A stretch of 64,000 nucleotides of DNA from Fulvimarina sp. (GTDB lineage: Bacteria; Pseudomonadota; Alphaproteobacteria; Rhizobiales; Rhizobiaceae), in contig PACL01000044.1 in assembly GCA_002700095.1 (NCBI GenBank), positions 1 through 64,000 of the forward strand, read 5' to 3'. Below the pieces are notes generated by a model. That model was not told where the DNA came from. It was given only the letters and a program-made list of their open reading frames with translations, and did not search any database. Position numbers and translations under genes: made by a program. This document shows positions 10,894 through 19,603 of the stretch, one piece after another (position 1 is the first letter of the stretch; every line of letters begins with the position of its first letter).

Positions 10894-11988
10894 ATGGCTT
10901 CACCGTTCGAGGTCATGCCGGCAGAGCTTGGTTCGGCCGAACGGATTCTGGCCTTGATCGACGTCGAACTCATGGTGCTGACGCTCGACGGAACGGTGGT
11001 CTACGTCAATGAACGGTCTCGCCATCTCGCCGGGCTGAAGCCGGGGCAGGAAGCCTTCCGCGACTTTGCGGACTACTGGATGATCGATCCGCAAGACGTC
11101 GGCGACACGCTTCGCAAGCTGGGGAGCGGATCGACCTGGCAGGCTCTCTCCCTCAGGCGCAGCAACGGCGCATCGGCAGGCGAGGTCGCGGCGCTTCGCG
11201 GCCGCGGGTTCCGCACGTCGACTGCCGAAGGTCCCGTCGTCCACGTCCTGATCGTCGAGGACGCCGGACGCGGCCGTCAGTTCGACGAGCATCGTCAGCT
11301 CATCCGCAAGCTGAACAAGGAGCTGGCGCATCGTCGGGGCATGGAGCGCACGCTGACCAATCTCCTGGCAACGCAGAAGCGGTTGCATCGCGAGCTGATG
11401 CACCGGGTGAAGAACAATCTGACGCTCCTGGTCTCGCTCGTTACCGTCGGCAAGCGACGCTGCGACAGCGAGCTGGCGCGCTGGCAGTTTGAGCAGCTCG
11501 AGCAGCGGATCCTCTCGGTCGCCAAGATCCACCAGCTTCTCGACAGGGAGCACGAGACCGACAGCGTGGCCGGAGACAGGTTGCTGCGCGAGATCGGCGA
11601 GGAGCTGGCGCGTTCACTGGCCCCGCCGACGGTGACGCTGTCCTGCGATCTCGAACCGCTCCGCCTGCAGATCTCCCAGGCGACGCCCCTCGCGCTCATC
11701 GTCAACGAGCTCGTTACCAATGCCATCAAGCATGCCTTTCCGGACGACCGACAGGGCCAAGTGTCGCTGCGTCTCGCCGCGCAGGACAATGGATGCGTCG
11801 CGGTCACCGTCGCCGACGACGGAATCGGCGCGTGCGAGGGACGGCCGGCGTGGCGCGGTTCAGGAAGCGGGATCGTGCAGGCGCTGGTGGGACAGTTGAA
11901 CGGCACGCTGACACAGATCCCGGAGCATGGAACCACCTGGTTCCTGACCTTCCGGCCGACGATCGGCAACGATCCCGAAACCGATTAG
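10894..11988 (+). CDS. PAS-containing sensor histidine kinase (HWE/HisKA_2 type)
   Basis: Predicted soluble sensor kinase, 364 residues. Residues about 10-90 look like a PAS-type sensor (VELMVLTLDGTVVYVNERS); a short coiled region leads to the H-box RELMHRVKNNLTLLVSLV, typical of HisKA_2/HWE kinases. The ATPase part has N-box ALIVNELVTNAIKHAF, DDGIG and a glycine-rich GSGIVQALVGQLNG. No membrane segment is seen. No response regulator is adjacent. The ATG at 10894 leaves 16 bases to the upstream gene; an ATG at 10852 overlapping that gene is the alternative. Such kinases often feed alphaproteobacterial stress or light responses; that is inference only. Confidence 0.85.
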   Translation: MASPFEVMPAELGSAERILALIDVELMVLTLDGTVVYVNERSRHLAGLKPGQEAFRDFADYWMIDPQDVGDTLRKLGSGSTWQALSLRRSNGASAGEVAALRGRGFRTSTAEGPVVHVLIVEDAGRGRQFDEHRQLIRKLNKELAHRRGMERTLTNLLATQKRLHRELMHRVKNNLTLLVSLVTVGKRRCDSELARWQFEQLEQRILSVAKIHQLLDREHETDSVAGDRLLREIGEELARSLAPPTVTLSCDLEPLRLQISQATPLALIVNELVTNAIKHAFPDDRQGQVSLRLAAQDNGCVAVTVADDGIGACEGRPAWRGSGSGIVQALVGQLNGTLTQIPEHGTTWFLTFRPTIGNDPETD

Positions 11989-12013
11989 CAGTCGCGCGAC
12001 CATCGCGCCGCCG

Positions 12014-12424
12014 TCAGGCGCGGATCCATGCGACGCCGCCCCCCTGGCAGGGGATCGTGTCGGCGGGCCGCCGGCGGATCTCGCTCGCGTCGTCGACCTG
12101 CGAGACCGCGTCGTCCATCAGCCGCTGGCTGAAGACGAGGAGCGCGGGGCCCTTGCCGGGTGCGCGCAGACAAAGGCCGTAGCCGTCCGTGTCGATCGTC
12201 GCGAAGCCGGCACTGCGCTCGACATCCTTCGACCGGAAGATCATGCGTGCCGTCTGGCCGGCATAGGCGATCTCGGTGGGCGACGGCATCTGCGAGGCGC
12301 CGGGTGCGGCCCCGCCGGATACGCCACCGGTCGCGAGCGAGGCGTCACCGAACGCCCCGGAGGTGCAGGCGCTGCAGGTCGCCACCAGGCAGATGACCGT
12401 CAAGAGCCGCGGCACGACATTCAT
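12014..12424 (-). CDS. small lipoprotein of unknown function (second of a pair)
   Basis: I do not recognise this 136-residue protein. It starts with a lipoprotein signal peptide, [20 protein letters not shown], whose cysteine is the likely lipidated residue. The mature part contains ARMIFRSKDVERSAGFATI and ends in IPCQGGGVAWIRA. Its ATG overlaps the stop of the preceding gene (ATGA), so it is coupled to that gene and to purQ. An FRSKD motif here and an FKSKD motif in the preceding lipoprotein, each followed by a hydrophobic strand, hint that the two are distant paralogues. Confidence 0.7.
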   Translation of the reverse strand: MNVVPRLLTVICLVATCSACTSGAFGDASLATGGVSGGAAPGASQMPSPTEIAYAGQTARMIFRSKDVERSAGFATIDTDGYGLCLRAPGKGPALLVFSQRLMDDAVSQVDDASEIRRRPADTIPCQGGGVAWIRA

Positions 12425-12864
12425 GCCGAGCAGCCATTGCCGCCGGCAGCCCAGCGCGTCACGTCGGCCCCGATCCGCCCGCCGAGGCTTTCGCCCATCA
12501 GCGGCCCGTAGGTGGCGACGGCGCCCGAGCCGCTCGCTCCTTCGACGACGACGAGCGGACGGGCCTCCGGCTTGCCCTTCGGCACCAGCAGGAAACGCGG
12601 CTTGCCCGAGAAGGACGAGAGTTCGGGCGCCAGCGAATAGGCGGCGAAGGCCGGATCCTTCGACTTGAACCAGCAGCGATTGGCGTTCAGCGTCAGCCGC
12701 TCCATCCGATCGAGCCCGGTGTCGGAGACCCGTGCCGGAGCTTCCTGGCGCGTGCTGCAGGCGGGCAGGGCGGCCAACGCGGCAAGGCCGACCGCTATGA
12801 GGCGGGCGCGGTTGCGAGACCTGCCGACCCGAATGGCGGAAGCGCTCCAGGCGATGGCGCTCAA
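12421..12864 (-). CDS. small lipoprotein of unknown function (first of a pair)
   Basis: Function not recognised. The 147-residue protein has a positively charged N-terminus and hydrophobic stretch ending in the lipobox LAALPAC at about residues 30-36, so it is probably an outer-membrane or periplasmic lipoprotein. I start it at TTG 12864, which overlaps the purQ stop (TTGA); no ATG or GTG start preserves the whole signal peptide. The mature part holds [15 protein letters not shown] and [19 protein letters not shown] and ends with a cysteine-containing tail (GGNGCSA). It is translationally coupled on both sides. Confidence 0.7.
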   Translation of the reverse strand: MSAIAWSASAIRVGRSRNRARLIAVGLAALAALPACSTRQEAPARVSDTGLDRMERLTLNANRCWFKSKDPAFAAYSLAPELSSFSGKPRFLLVPKGKPEARPLVVVEGASGSGAVATYGPLMGESLGGRIGADVTRWAAGGNGCSA

Positions 12865-13541
12865 GCCGCGACGCTCTGCGAGGCGCTGAGGAGGCTTTCG
12901 AAGATGCCGCGCCCGTCGGTGCCGCCATGCTCCGGCTCGATCAGGTTCTCCGGATGCGGCATCATGCCGAGGACGTTGCCGCTCGCATTGACGATGCCGG
13001 CGATGTCGTTGATCGCGCCGTTCGGATTGGTGCCCTCGGCATAGCGGAAGACGATCTGCCCGCCGTCCTGAAGGCCCTTCAGCGTCGCCTCGTCGGCGAA
13101 ATAGTTTCCGTCGTGATGGGCGACGGGGCAGCGGATGACCTGGCCCTCGCCATAGGCGGAGGTGAACCGCGTGGAGGCATTGACCACCTCGAGCTTCACT
13201 TCGCGGCAGACGAAGCGCAGCGCCGCATTGCGCATCAGGGCGCCGGGCAGAAGCCCAGCCTCGCACAGGATCTGGAAGCCGTTGCAGACGCCGAGCACCG
13301 GCACGCCCTTGGACGCGGCCTCGGCGACAGCCCGCATCACCGGCGAACGCGCTGCGATCGCTCCGGCCCGCAGATAATCGCCGAAGGAGAAGCCGCCGGG
13401 GACCACCAGGAGATCGACGTCGGGCAGCGACGTCTCGGTCTGCCATACGGTCGCCGGCGCCTGGCCGGTGATCGTCGTCAGCGCCGCGATCATGTCGCGG
13501 TCGCGGTTGAGGCCAGGGAGAAGGACGACGGCGGTTTTCAT
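12861..13541 (-). CDS. purQ: phosphoribosylformylglycinamidine synthase, glutaminase subunit PurQ
   Basis: Hydrolyses glutamine and channels ammonia to PurL for FGAM formation. The 226-residue class I glutamine amidotransferase shows the oxyanion segment [15 protein letters not shown], the nucleophile elbow GVCNGFQIL and the histidine-glutamate pair of GMMPHPENL. The ATG at 13541 overlaps the stop of the upstream small gene by four bases (ATGA), and its own stop overlaps the TTG of the lipoprotein gene, making a tight leftward operon purC-purS-small gene-purQ-two lipoproteins. Confidence 0.95.
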   Translation of the reverse strand: MKTAVVLLPGLNRDRDMIAALTTITGQAPATVWQTETSLPDVDLLVVPGGFSFGDYLRAGAIAARSPVMRAVAEAASKGVPVLGVCNGFQILCEAGLLPGALMRNAALRFVCREVKLEVVNASTRFTSAYGEGQVIRCPVAHHDGNYFADEATLKGLQDGGQIVFRYAEGTNPNGAINDIAGIVNASGNVLGMMPHPENLIEPEHGGTDGRGIFESLLSASQSVAA

Positions 13542-13795
13542 CGATTGTGCTCGAAAGGTGCGTGCGGCTCGGCCATTTCGCGATGCTCCAGCCGGCGCTC
13601 GATGCGCTCCAGCCGCTCGTCGTGCCGGTCGAACCTGAGATAGATATTGTGAACGTCGTTCTGCATCGAGAGCATGTGACCACGCATCGATATCAGCTCT
13701 TGTCGAATGCTCTGCTGGCCGTGCCGAAATTCGGATACATCCGCCTGAATTTTCTTCAGGATCTCGTAGATCAAGTCGTTCGCAACCTCGGCCAT
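13538..13795 (-). CDS. small coiled-coil protein in the pur operon
   Basis: An 85-residue, charged, almost wholly helical protein of unknown function, between purS and purQ. Heptad-like spacing runs through [19 protein letters not shown] and onward past [20 protein letters not shown], suggesting a coiled-coil oligomer. There is no signal peptide or membrane segment. The ATG at 13795 has AGGGGAA upstream, follows the purS stop by 15 bases, and its stop overlaps the purQ ATG. The position in the operon suggests a link to the PurLSQ complex or a chance hitch-hiker; sequence cannot decide. Confidence 0.75.
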   Translation of the reverse strand: MAEVANDLIYEILKKIQADVSEFRHGQQSIRQELISMRGHMLSMQNDVHNIYLRFDRHDERLERIERRLEHREMAEPHAPFEHNR

Positions 13796-13810
13796 TGCGA
13801 CGTTCCCCTG

Positions 13811-14059
13811 CTACCCGTGGTCGATTTCCACAGCGTAGTTCTCGATCACCGTGTTGGCGAGGAGCTGCGCGCACATGGCGTCGAGCTTGGTCTTGGCGCT
13901 CGCGGCGTCGTCGCTCTCGAGCGTCACGTCGAAGACCTTGCCCTGTCGCACGGAGCCGACGCCCTCGATGCCGAGATTGGACAAGGCGGATTCGATCGCC
14001 TTGCCCTGGGGGTCGAGCACGCCGGTCTTCAGCGTGACGATGATGCGGGCCTTGATCAT
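13811..14059 (-). CDS. purS: phosphoribosylformylglycinamidine synthase subunit PurS
   Basis: The small 82-residue subunit that joins PurL and PurQ in the three-part FGAM synthase. The start [19 protein letters not shown] and the strand [16 protein letters not shown] are diagnostic. Two tandem copies of AGAGGACC-like sequence lie just before the ATG at 14059; the nearer one is at normal spacing and serves as ribosome binding site. It lies about 95 bases after purC on the same strand. Confidence 0.94.
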   Translation of the reverse strand: MIKARIIVTLKTGVLDPQGKAIESALSNLGIEGVGSVRQGKVFDVTLESDDAASAKTKLDAMCAQLLANTVIENYAVEIDHG

Positions 14060-14153
14060 TGGTCCTCTGCGGTCCTCTGGACGGGAATGCGTCGTTCGCT
14101 GGAATAGACCAGCTTGAGTGCCGGTGCCGGCTGTTTCACGGGCCTTCGCCGCT

Positions 14154-14921
14154 TCACTTGACCAACACCGGCCCGGAGGGGCGGGGCGGCTCGTTCTCGT
14201 TCATGATGCCGAGGCGGCGGGCGACTTCCTGATAGGCTTCGACCAGCCCGCCCATGTCCCGGCGGAAGCGATCCTTGTCGAGCTTGTCCTGGGTCTGCAC
14301 GTCCCACAGCCGGCACGAGTCCGGCGAGATCTCGTCGGCGACGACGATGCGCATCATGTCGCCCTCGAACAGGCGGCCGGTCTCGATCTTGAAGTCGACG
14401 AGCTGGATGCCGACGCCAAGGAAGAGGCCGGAGAGGAAATCGTTGACCCGGATGGCGAGCGCCATGATGTCGTCGATTTCCTGCGGGCTCGCCCAGCCGA
14501 AGGCGGTGATGTGCTCTTCGGAGACCAGCGGGTCGTCGAGGGCGTCGGCCTTGTAGTAGAACTCGATGATCGAGCGCGGCAGGACCGTGCCTTCCTCGAT
14601 TCCGAGGCGCTTGGCCAGGGAGCCGGCGGCAACGTTGCGCACCACGACCTCGAGCGGGATGATCTCGACTTCCTTGATCAGCTGCTCGCGCATGTTGAGC
14701 CGGCGGATGAAGTGCGTCGGTATCCCCATCTTGTTCAGATGGGTGAAGACGTATTCCGAGATCCGGTTGTTGAGGACGCCCTTACCGTCGACGATCTCAT
14801 GTTTCTTCTTGTTGAAGGCGGTGGCGTCGTCCTTGAAGAACTGGACGAGGGTGCCGGGTTCCGGGCCTTCATAAAGAATCTTGCCTTTGCCTTCGTAGAT
14901 GCGGCGGCGACGTGTCATCAT
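14154..14921 (-). CDS. purC: SAICAR synthase PurC
   Basis: Condenses CAIR with aspartate using ATP (step 8 of the bacterial numbering of purine synthesis). The 255-residue protein shows [20 protein letters not shown] (ATP loop), [19 protein letters not shown], and the signature [17 protein letters not shown] codons at 14921 and 14918 are adjacent; the first is taken. It is the first gene of the leftward purC-purS-purQ operon, so the operon promoter should lie in the roughly 380 bases between it and tRNA-Cys. Confidence 0.95.
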   Translation of the reverse strand: MMTRRRRIYEGKGKILYEGPEPGTLVQFFKDDATAFNKKKHEIVDGKGVLNNRISEYVFTHLNKMGIPTHFIRRLNMREQLIKEVEIIPLEVVVRNVAAGSLAKRLGIEEGTVLPRSIIEFYYKADALDDPLVSEEHITAFGWASPQEIDDIMALAIRVNDFLSGLFLGVGIQLVDFKIETGRLFEGDMMRIVVADEISPDSCRLWDVQTQDKLDKDRFRRDMGGLVEAYQEVARRLGIMNENEPPRPSGPVLVK

Positions 14922-15300
14922 GAATACTCTATCGAGGTAAGGCTGCGCCCCGGCGGGAATCGCGAAGGGACGAGCGCATATCGACCGGGTGAATAGACCA
15001 AAAGCCCCTCCATCACAATCGGCAGCGCCGTCGTGAGCAAGGATGTGGTGCTTCGTCCGGCAATTGCCAAACGATCGGCCCGCTTCGCTGCCGGCGGGCT
15101 CGGACGCCCAACTCCGCCGTCGCGGCCCTCAAGGGCAGGGTGCGCGTGTCATCAAGTCGTCGCAGCCCGTGCGCTAGCCCTTGCGAGGGCACGGCCGACG
15201 ACTCCGGGCCTGCACCCATCGGCCGCTGACCGGTGCGCGCGGAATTCCGGAAATGCCGGAAAAGCGGGCTGTCGGACGAACGGCGGTAGGACAAAAAGGC
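14922..15300. other. intergenic region upstream of purC
   Basis: About 380 bases between purC and the end of tRNA-Cys. It should contain the purC promoter; I could not pick one convincingly. A short inverted repeat TTCCGG-N5-CCGGAA lies at 15245-15261. A T-run immediately after the tRNA-Cys 3' end (leftward GCCTTTTTG) probably ends the tRNA transcript. No riboswitch or gene recognised. Confidence 0.45.
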
Positions 15301-15374
15301 TGGAGGCCTCGGCCGGAATCGAACCGGCGTGCAAGGATTTGCAGTCCTCTGCGTAACCACTCCGCCACGAGGCC
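15301..15374 (-). tRNA. tRNA-Cys (anticodon GCA)
   Basis: A 74-base cloverleaf on the minus strand: acceptor GGCCTCG pairs with CGAGGCC, discriminator T and an encoded CCA. The anticodon loop is CTGCAAA with GCA complementary to 15340-15342, and the T arm contains GGTTCGATTCC. It reads both cysteine codons. Confidence 0.97.
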
Positions 15375-15386
15375 TCACCGGCGCTC

Positions 15387-15415
15387 TACCTACTGAGCAA
15401 GCCGTCGTTTCGCAA
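15387..15415 (-). promoter_or_regulatory. predicted promoter of tRNA-Cys
   Basis: Read leftward: TTGCGA (15415-15410), exactly 17 bases, then TAGGTA (15392-15387), 12 bases before the tRNA 5' end. It is almost the same as the tRNA-Pro promoter in this window. Confidence 0.5.
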
Positions 15416-15800
15416 GGGGCGAAAACGATCGGTGTGGAATGAATGTGCCGTCGTCTCGGACGGAGTCGCCGGTCCCGTCATCGTGACCGGCCTGGCGGCA
15501 GGCCTTTGCGGCCGACCGGTGGTCCGGTCGGATTCATCGATCGAGAGCCGGCAGAAGCCGCCGGAAGGCCTTTAAGGCAGGTAGAATCGCGTGAGATCGC
15601 CTCACTAGAGCGGACAAAGGCGTCACTCGCAGTGCGGGTTCTTGGCGGAAGAAAAACCCGTTCGTGTGGTAACGAGAGATCAGAAATTCCCAAAGGGAAG
15701 GAAAAAAGACGTGAAGTCGGTTTTCGTACCGTCTACGCTTTGTTAAGACTTGCATAATCCGTCCGCTAAGGGAGCGGAGCCGGAAAGCGAGGTTCCTGGC
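15416..15800. other. intergenic region upstream of the RTX metalloprotease
   Basis: Nearly 400 bases with the upstream side of tRNA-Cys on the left and of the protease on the right. The part from about 15650 to 15760 is purine- and AT-rich (AGAAATTCCCAAAGG, TTGTTAAGACTTGCATAATCC) and is the best place for the protease promoter. CATAAT at 15753-15758 could be a -10 box but lacks a good -35 partner. Nothing else recognised. Confidence 0.4.
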
Positions 15801-18800
15801 ATGGCTGCATCCGCCGTCTTCTCGACGTTCACCGGCGATCTGTTCATCGATGGCGTTCTCTACGGGACGAGATGGACGGGCGATCTGACCTATAGTTTCG
15901 CCGACACTCAGGCCGATTTCGGTCCCGGTTACCGCTTCACCTTTTCGGGGCTGGCAGAACTCAACGCGGCGCAGCAGTTCGCGATCCGTTACATCATCGG
16001 CGACAACGACCCGACCGCTGCAACGCCACTCGCCTTCACCTACGGCTCTTTCACCGACGTCGCGACGCTCCCGATCAGCTTCGTCGCAAACCCGGCGGCT
16101 CCCACGACGATGGTGATCGCCGAGGCCGCTTCCGTCGACGACGTCCAGAACGAAATCGACGCCAACCCGATTCCGACGGCTTTCGCCATGTTTCCCGATC
16201 CTTCCGATCCGGCGGATCTGGCACAGGGTGATGTGTTCTTCGGGACCAATGGGAGCCAGTATCGCGATCCGCGGGTCGGCAACTTTGCCTGGGCAACCCA
16301 CATCCATGAACTCGGACACGCCTTCGGCCTGAAGCATGGCCACGAACCGAGGCACGGTCTGACGGATCGCGGTCCCGAATACGTCATTCCCGCGTGGCGC
16401 AATTCGCTCGACTACTCGATCATGACCTATTCGAGCAGCCCGAACGTCTATCTCGGCGGGGGATACCAGACCGAGCGCTACGGTTATGCCCAGACCCTGA
16501 TGATGTACGACATTGCGGCGCTCCAGCATCTCTATGGCGCCAACTATGCCACCAACGCCACCCACACGACGTACAGCTGGTCGCCGACCACCGGCGAGAT
16601 GTTCGTCAACGGCGTCGGGCAGGGCGTGCCGGGGGCGGGCGATACCGGCTTCGATACCAACAAGGTGTTCCTCACCATCTGGGATGGCGGCGGCAACGAT
16701 ACCTACGACATGTCGAACTATTCGGCGGACCTGCATATCGACCTTGCGCCGGGCGAATCATCCCGGATGGATCCCGCCCAGCGCGCCGTGACGCACCAGC
16801 GCCAGATCCAGGTCGGCGTCGAGCCTGCCGAGGCGCTGATCTCCCAGGGCAATGTCTTCAATGCGCTCCTCTTCAACGGCGACACCCGGTCGCTGATCGA
16901 GAACGCCACCGGCGGGTCCGGCAACGACTGGATCGACGGCAACCAGGGCGCCAACCGGCTGATCGGCAATGCCGGCAACGACGTCCTCAACGGGCGGGAG
17001 GGGGACGACCGGCTGTTCGGCGGCGACGGCGACGATGTGCTCCTCGGAGACCGGCGCAGCGTACAGGGCTTCAATGGTCCGGGCTTCGTCAACGTGCCGA
17101 CCGGCCAGCCGCTGAATTCGGTGCAGGGGGCCTTCAACCTGACGCCCTATATCGGCACCGTGGCGAGCGCGAACGTCTTTCTGAGCGAGACCAACCCGCA
17201 TGTCAGCGCGATCGTGACCGCCGACAACAACGGCTACGACGCCTTCGCGATCTATGTCGCCGCCCCCGGCATCCTGATCATCGACATCGACAACGCGTCG
17301 TTCCAGGGCTTCGATGCGCTGGTCGAACTCTTCGATTCCAATCTGACCGCACTCTCCTCCAGCGACGAATCAGCGTCGGATCCCGGTTCGCGCCAGGACA
17401 TGACGAGCGCGCAGGGCACGCCCGGCTCGGAAGACCCCTACATCTCCTTCGGCGTCAACACGCCCGGCTGGTACTACATCACCGTCGACGACACGCTGTC
17501 GCGCGGCGTCTTCGCCGGGGGCTACACGCTGTCCGTCACGCTGCCGGTCCTGTCCGAGACACTCGCCAATGAGGGTGCCGACGTTCTGCGCGGTGGCGGC
17601 GGCGCCGACATCATGCGCGGCCATGGCGGCAACGACTTCCTGGATGGGGGCACCGAGGCTGACGACATCGACGGCGGCGACGGAGTCGACACCGCGTCCT
17701 ACGAGTTCTCCTTCGGCGGCGTTTCCGTCAATCTGACCACCGGCACCGGCCGCTTCGGCGAAGCCGAGGGTGACACGCTGAAAGACGTCGAGAACCTTAT
17801 CGGCTCGCGCTTCAACGACGTCCTGTTCGGCAATAGCGCCGCGAACTCGCTGGCCGGCGGAGCCGGCGCGGATCGTCTGGGCGGCCTTGCCGGCAACGAT
17901 ATCCTGGAAGGTGGCGCGGGCGCCGATGAACTCGACGGCGGCGCAGGCTTCGATCAGGCGAGTTATCTCGGCTCGGTCTATGGCGTCACCGTCAACCTGA
18001 GCGCCGGGACGGGTTCTCGGGGCGACGCCGTCGGCGATACGCTGACCGGCATCGAGGCCGTGACGGGCTCGCAGGCGGTCGACGTCCTCTTCGGTGACTT
18101 CGGGGCGAACGTCCTCAACGGCGAGGGCGGTGCCGACACGCTGCGCGGCTATGCCGGCAACGACGTCCTTCGCGGCGGAGCCGGGGCAGACATCATCGAG
18201 GGCGGCGGCGGTATCGACCAGGCCAGCTATGATCGGTCCGGTGCCGGTGTGTCCATCAATCTCGGCAACGGCATGGGTTCAGGAGGCGACGCCGAGGGCG
18301 ACCGACTGTCCTTTATCGAGAATCTCGTCGGCTCGGGGTTCGCGGATTTGCTTCTCGGAGACGCCGGGGCAAACACCCTCGAAGGGCGAAACGGCAACGA
18401 CGTTCTGCGGGGCTTTGCCGGCAACGACCGCCTGTTCGGCGGCAATGGCAACGACGAACTCTTCGGCGACTTCAACTCCGATTTCCTGGCGGGCGGCGCG
18501 GGCAATGATACGATCTCCGACGGAGCGGGCGCCGACACCGTCTTTGGCGAGGCCGGCGACGACTTCGTCCTCGCAGCCGCGGACGGCGCGAACGATGCTT
18601 ATGGCGGCGGTGCCGGCTTCGACCTCCTGAGCTATGCCGAAGCGATCGCCGACGTGGTGATCGACCTCGTCAACGGAAATGCCTCCGGCAGCGACATCGG
18701 CACCGATGCCATCTCGGGATTCGAGCGTGCCGTCGGCGGGAGCGGCAACGACCGGCTGATCGGCGACGCCTTCTCCAGCCTCCTCGGCGGCAATGGCGGC

Positions 18801-19175
18801 AACGACACGCTGCTCGGCAGCGCCGGCAACAACAGTCTCTGGGGCGGCGCCGGCAACGACAACCTGCGCGGCTTTTCCGGCTTCGACGTCCTCATCGGCG
18901 GCATCGGCAACGACCGGCTGGAGGGCGGCGGCAACGCCGATACCTTCGTCTTCGGCAACGGCTTCGGCCGCGATGTCATCGTCGACTTCGAGGCAACCAA
19001 CCCCGCCGAGAAGATCGATCTGTCGGCGGTCGGCGCCATCGTCAGCTTCGCCGACCTGTCGGCAAACCACCTGACGCAGGTCGGGGCCAACGCCGTCATC
19101 ACCGACGGGGCGAACACCATAACGCTGAACAATGTGAACATCGGGTCTCTCGACGCCGGCGACTTCATCTTCTGA
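15801..19175 (+). CDS. large serralysin-like RTX metalloprotease
   Basis: Predicted secreted zinc protease of the serralysin (M10) group, 1124 residues, more than twice the usual 480. The zinc site HELGHAFGLKH is at about residues 169-179 and the Met-turn SIMTY near 206. A PPC-like beta domain spans about 445-583. GGxGxDxLxG calcium-binding repeats lie on both sides (about 370-420 and 590-1055), followed by a C-terminal serralysin domain ending in the hydrophobic DAGDFIF. There is no N-terminal signal and no cysteine in the whole protein, both typical of type I secretion. GCGAGG precedes the ATG at 15801. No ABC exporter or membrane-fusion gene is adjacent. Confidence 0.88.
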   Translation: MAASAVFSTFTGDLFIDGVLYGTRWTGDLTYSFADTQADFGPGYRFTFSGLAELNAAQQFAIRYIIGDNDPTAATPLAFTYGSFTDVATLPISFVANPAAPTTMVIAEAASVDDVQNEIDANPIPTAFAMFPDPSDPADLAQGDVFFGTNGSQYRDPRVGNFAWATHIHELGHAFGLKHGHEPRHGLTDRGPEYVIPAWRNSLDYSIMTYSSSPNVYLGGGYQTERYGYAQTLMMYDIAALQHLYGANYATNATHTTYSWSPTTGEMFVNGVGQGVPGAGDTGFDTNKVFLTIWDGGGNDTYDMSNYSADLHIDLAPGESSRMDPAQRAVTHQRQIQVGVEPAEALISQGNVFNALLFNGDTRSLIENATGGSGNDWIDGNQGANRLIGNAGNDVLNGREGDDRLFGGDGDDVLLGDRRSVQGFNGPGFVNVPTGQPLNSVQGAFNLTPYIGTVASANVFLSETNPHVSAIVTADNNGYDAFAIYVAAPGILIIDIDNASFQGFDALVELFDSNLTALSSSDESASDPGSRQDMTSAQGTPGSEDPYISFGVNTPGWYYITVDDTLSRGVFAGGYTLSVTLPVLSETLANEGADVLRGGGGADIMRGHGGNDFLDGGTEADDIDGGDGVDTASYEFSFGGVSVNLTTGTGRFGEAEGDTLKDVENLIGSRFNDVLFGNSAANSLAGGAGADRLGGLAGNDILEGGAGADELDGGAGFDQASYLGSVYGVTVNLSAGTGSRGDAVGDTLTGIEAVTGSQAVDVLFGDFGANVLNGEGGADTLRGYAGNDVLRGGAGADIIEGGGGIDQASYDRSGAGVSINLGNGMGSGGDAEGDRLSFIENLVGSGFADLLLGDAGANTLEGRNGNDVLRGFAGNDRLFGGNGNDELFGDFNSDFLAGGAGNDTISDGAGADTVFGEAGDDFVLAAADGANDAYGGGAGFDLLSYAEAIADVVIDLVNGNASGSDIGTDAISGFERAVGGSGNDRLIGDAFSSLLGGNGGNDTLLGSAGNNSLWGGAGNDNLRGFSGFDVLIGGIGNDRLEGGGNADTFVFGNGFGRDVIVDFEATNPAEKIDLSAVGAIVSFADLSANHLTQVGANAVITDGANTITLNNVNIGSLDAGDFIF
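17688..18479 (+). repeat. three tandem 88-codon RTX modules
   Basis: Within the protease gene, three consecutive units of exactly 264 bases (17688-17951, 17952-18215, 18216-18479) encode the same module. Each begins D-[TQ]-ASY, continues through a V-[NT]-[IV]-NL strand and GDA/E.GD.L, then repeats like LFGD..AN.L.G. A weaker fourth copy starts near 18621 (DLLSYAEA). The equal length shows duplication of a whole module rather than of single nonapeptides. Confidence 0.8.
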
Positions 19176-19603
19176 GGCTCTGAGCAGGACGACCGTTTCG
19201 CATGGCCGGCGGCTGGGCTGGCTGCTGAGCCGGAAGACCCGCCCTTTGGCCGCGGCTGGTGCGACGCATCCCGAAGGCAGCACGGTTGCTGCATTTGTGA
19301 AGAGTGACCTGCCGACCCTCGGTCTGGGCGCAGCTACCGCCAAGGTTCTTAAATCCATATATTAAAAAATTTGAATAATCCGCTGATACAATTGCGGAAT
19401 AATACATCTCAAAAATTCATATCATGATTGGAGCCCGCCAAGCGGCAGCATCGGCATCCCGGCGCCGACCGATGCGCCATCCGCCCGCCCGTGCGCCGAC
19501 CCTTTCAAATTTCTTGCTTTCGCCACAGTCGGTTAACTCCCGCTTAACCATCGACAGGCAAAAGATTGATTCAAACTTTTTGTTAATGCGGGCGGCAGGC
19601 GCG
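19176..19603. other. intergenic region upstream of ddl-ftsQ-ftsA
   Basis: About 430 bases, clearly AT-rich from 19350 on (ATATATTAAAAAATTTGAAT), separating the protease gene from the division cluster. It holds a perfect CtrA-type box (19533-19548) and a GATTC methylation-type site (19568-19572), both described separately. No gene was recognised; murB, the usual upstream neighbour of ddl, is absent. Confidence 0.55.
19533..19548 (+). promoter_or_regulatory. CtrA-type binding box
   Basis: TTAA (19533-19536), seven bases, TTAA (19544-19547) followed by C: the full CtrA consensus TTAA-N7-TTAAC. The arms extend to a perfect inverted repeat GGTTAA-N7-TTAACC. It lies 55-70 bases before the ddl start. 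CtrA is known to act on ftsQA and ftsZ promoters in Caulobacter, so control of this division operon is a reasonable inference. Confidence 0.65.
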
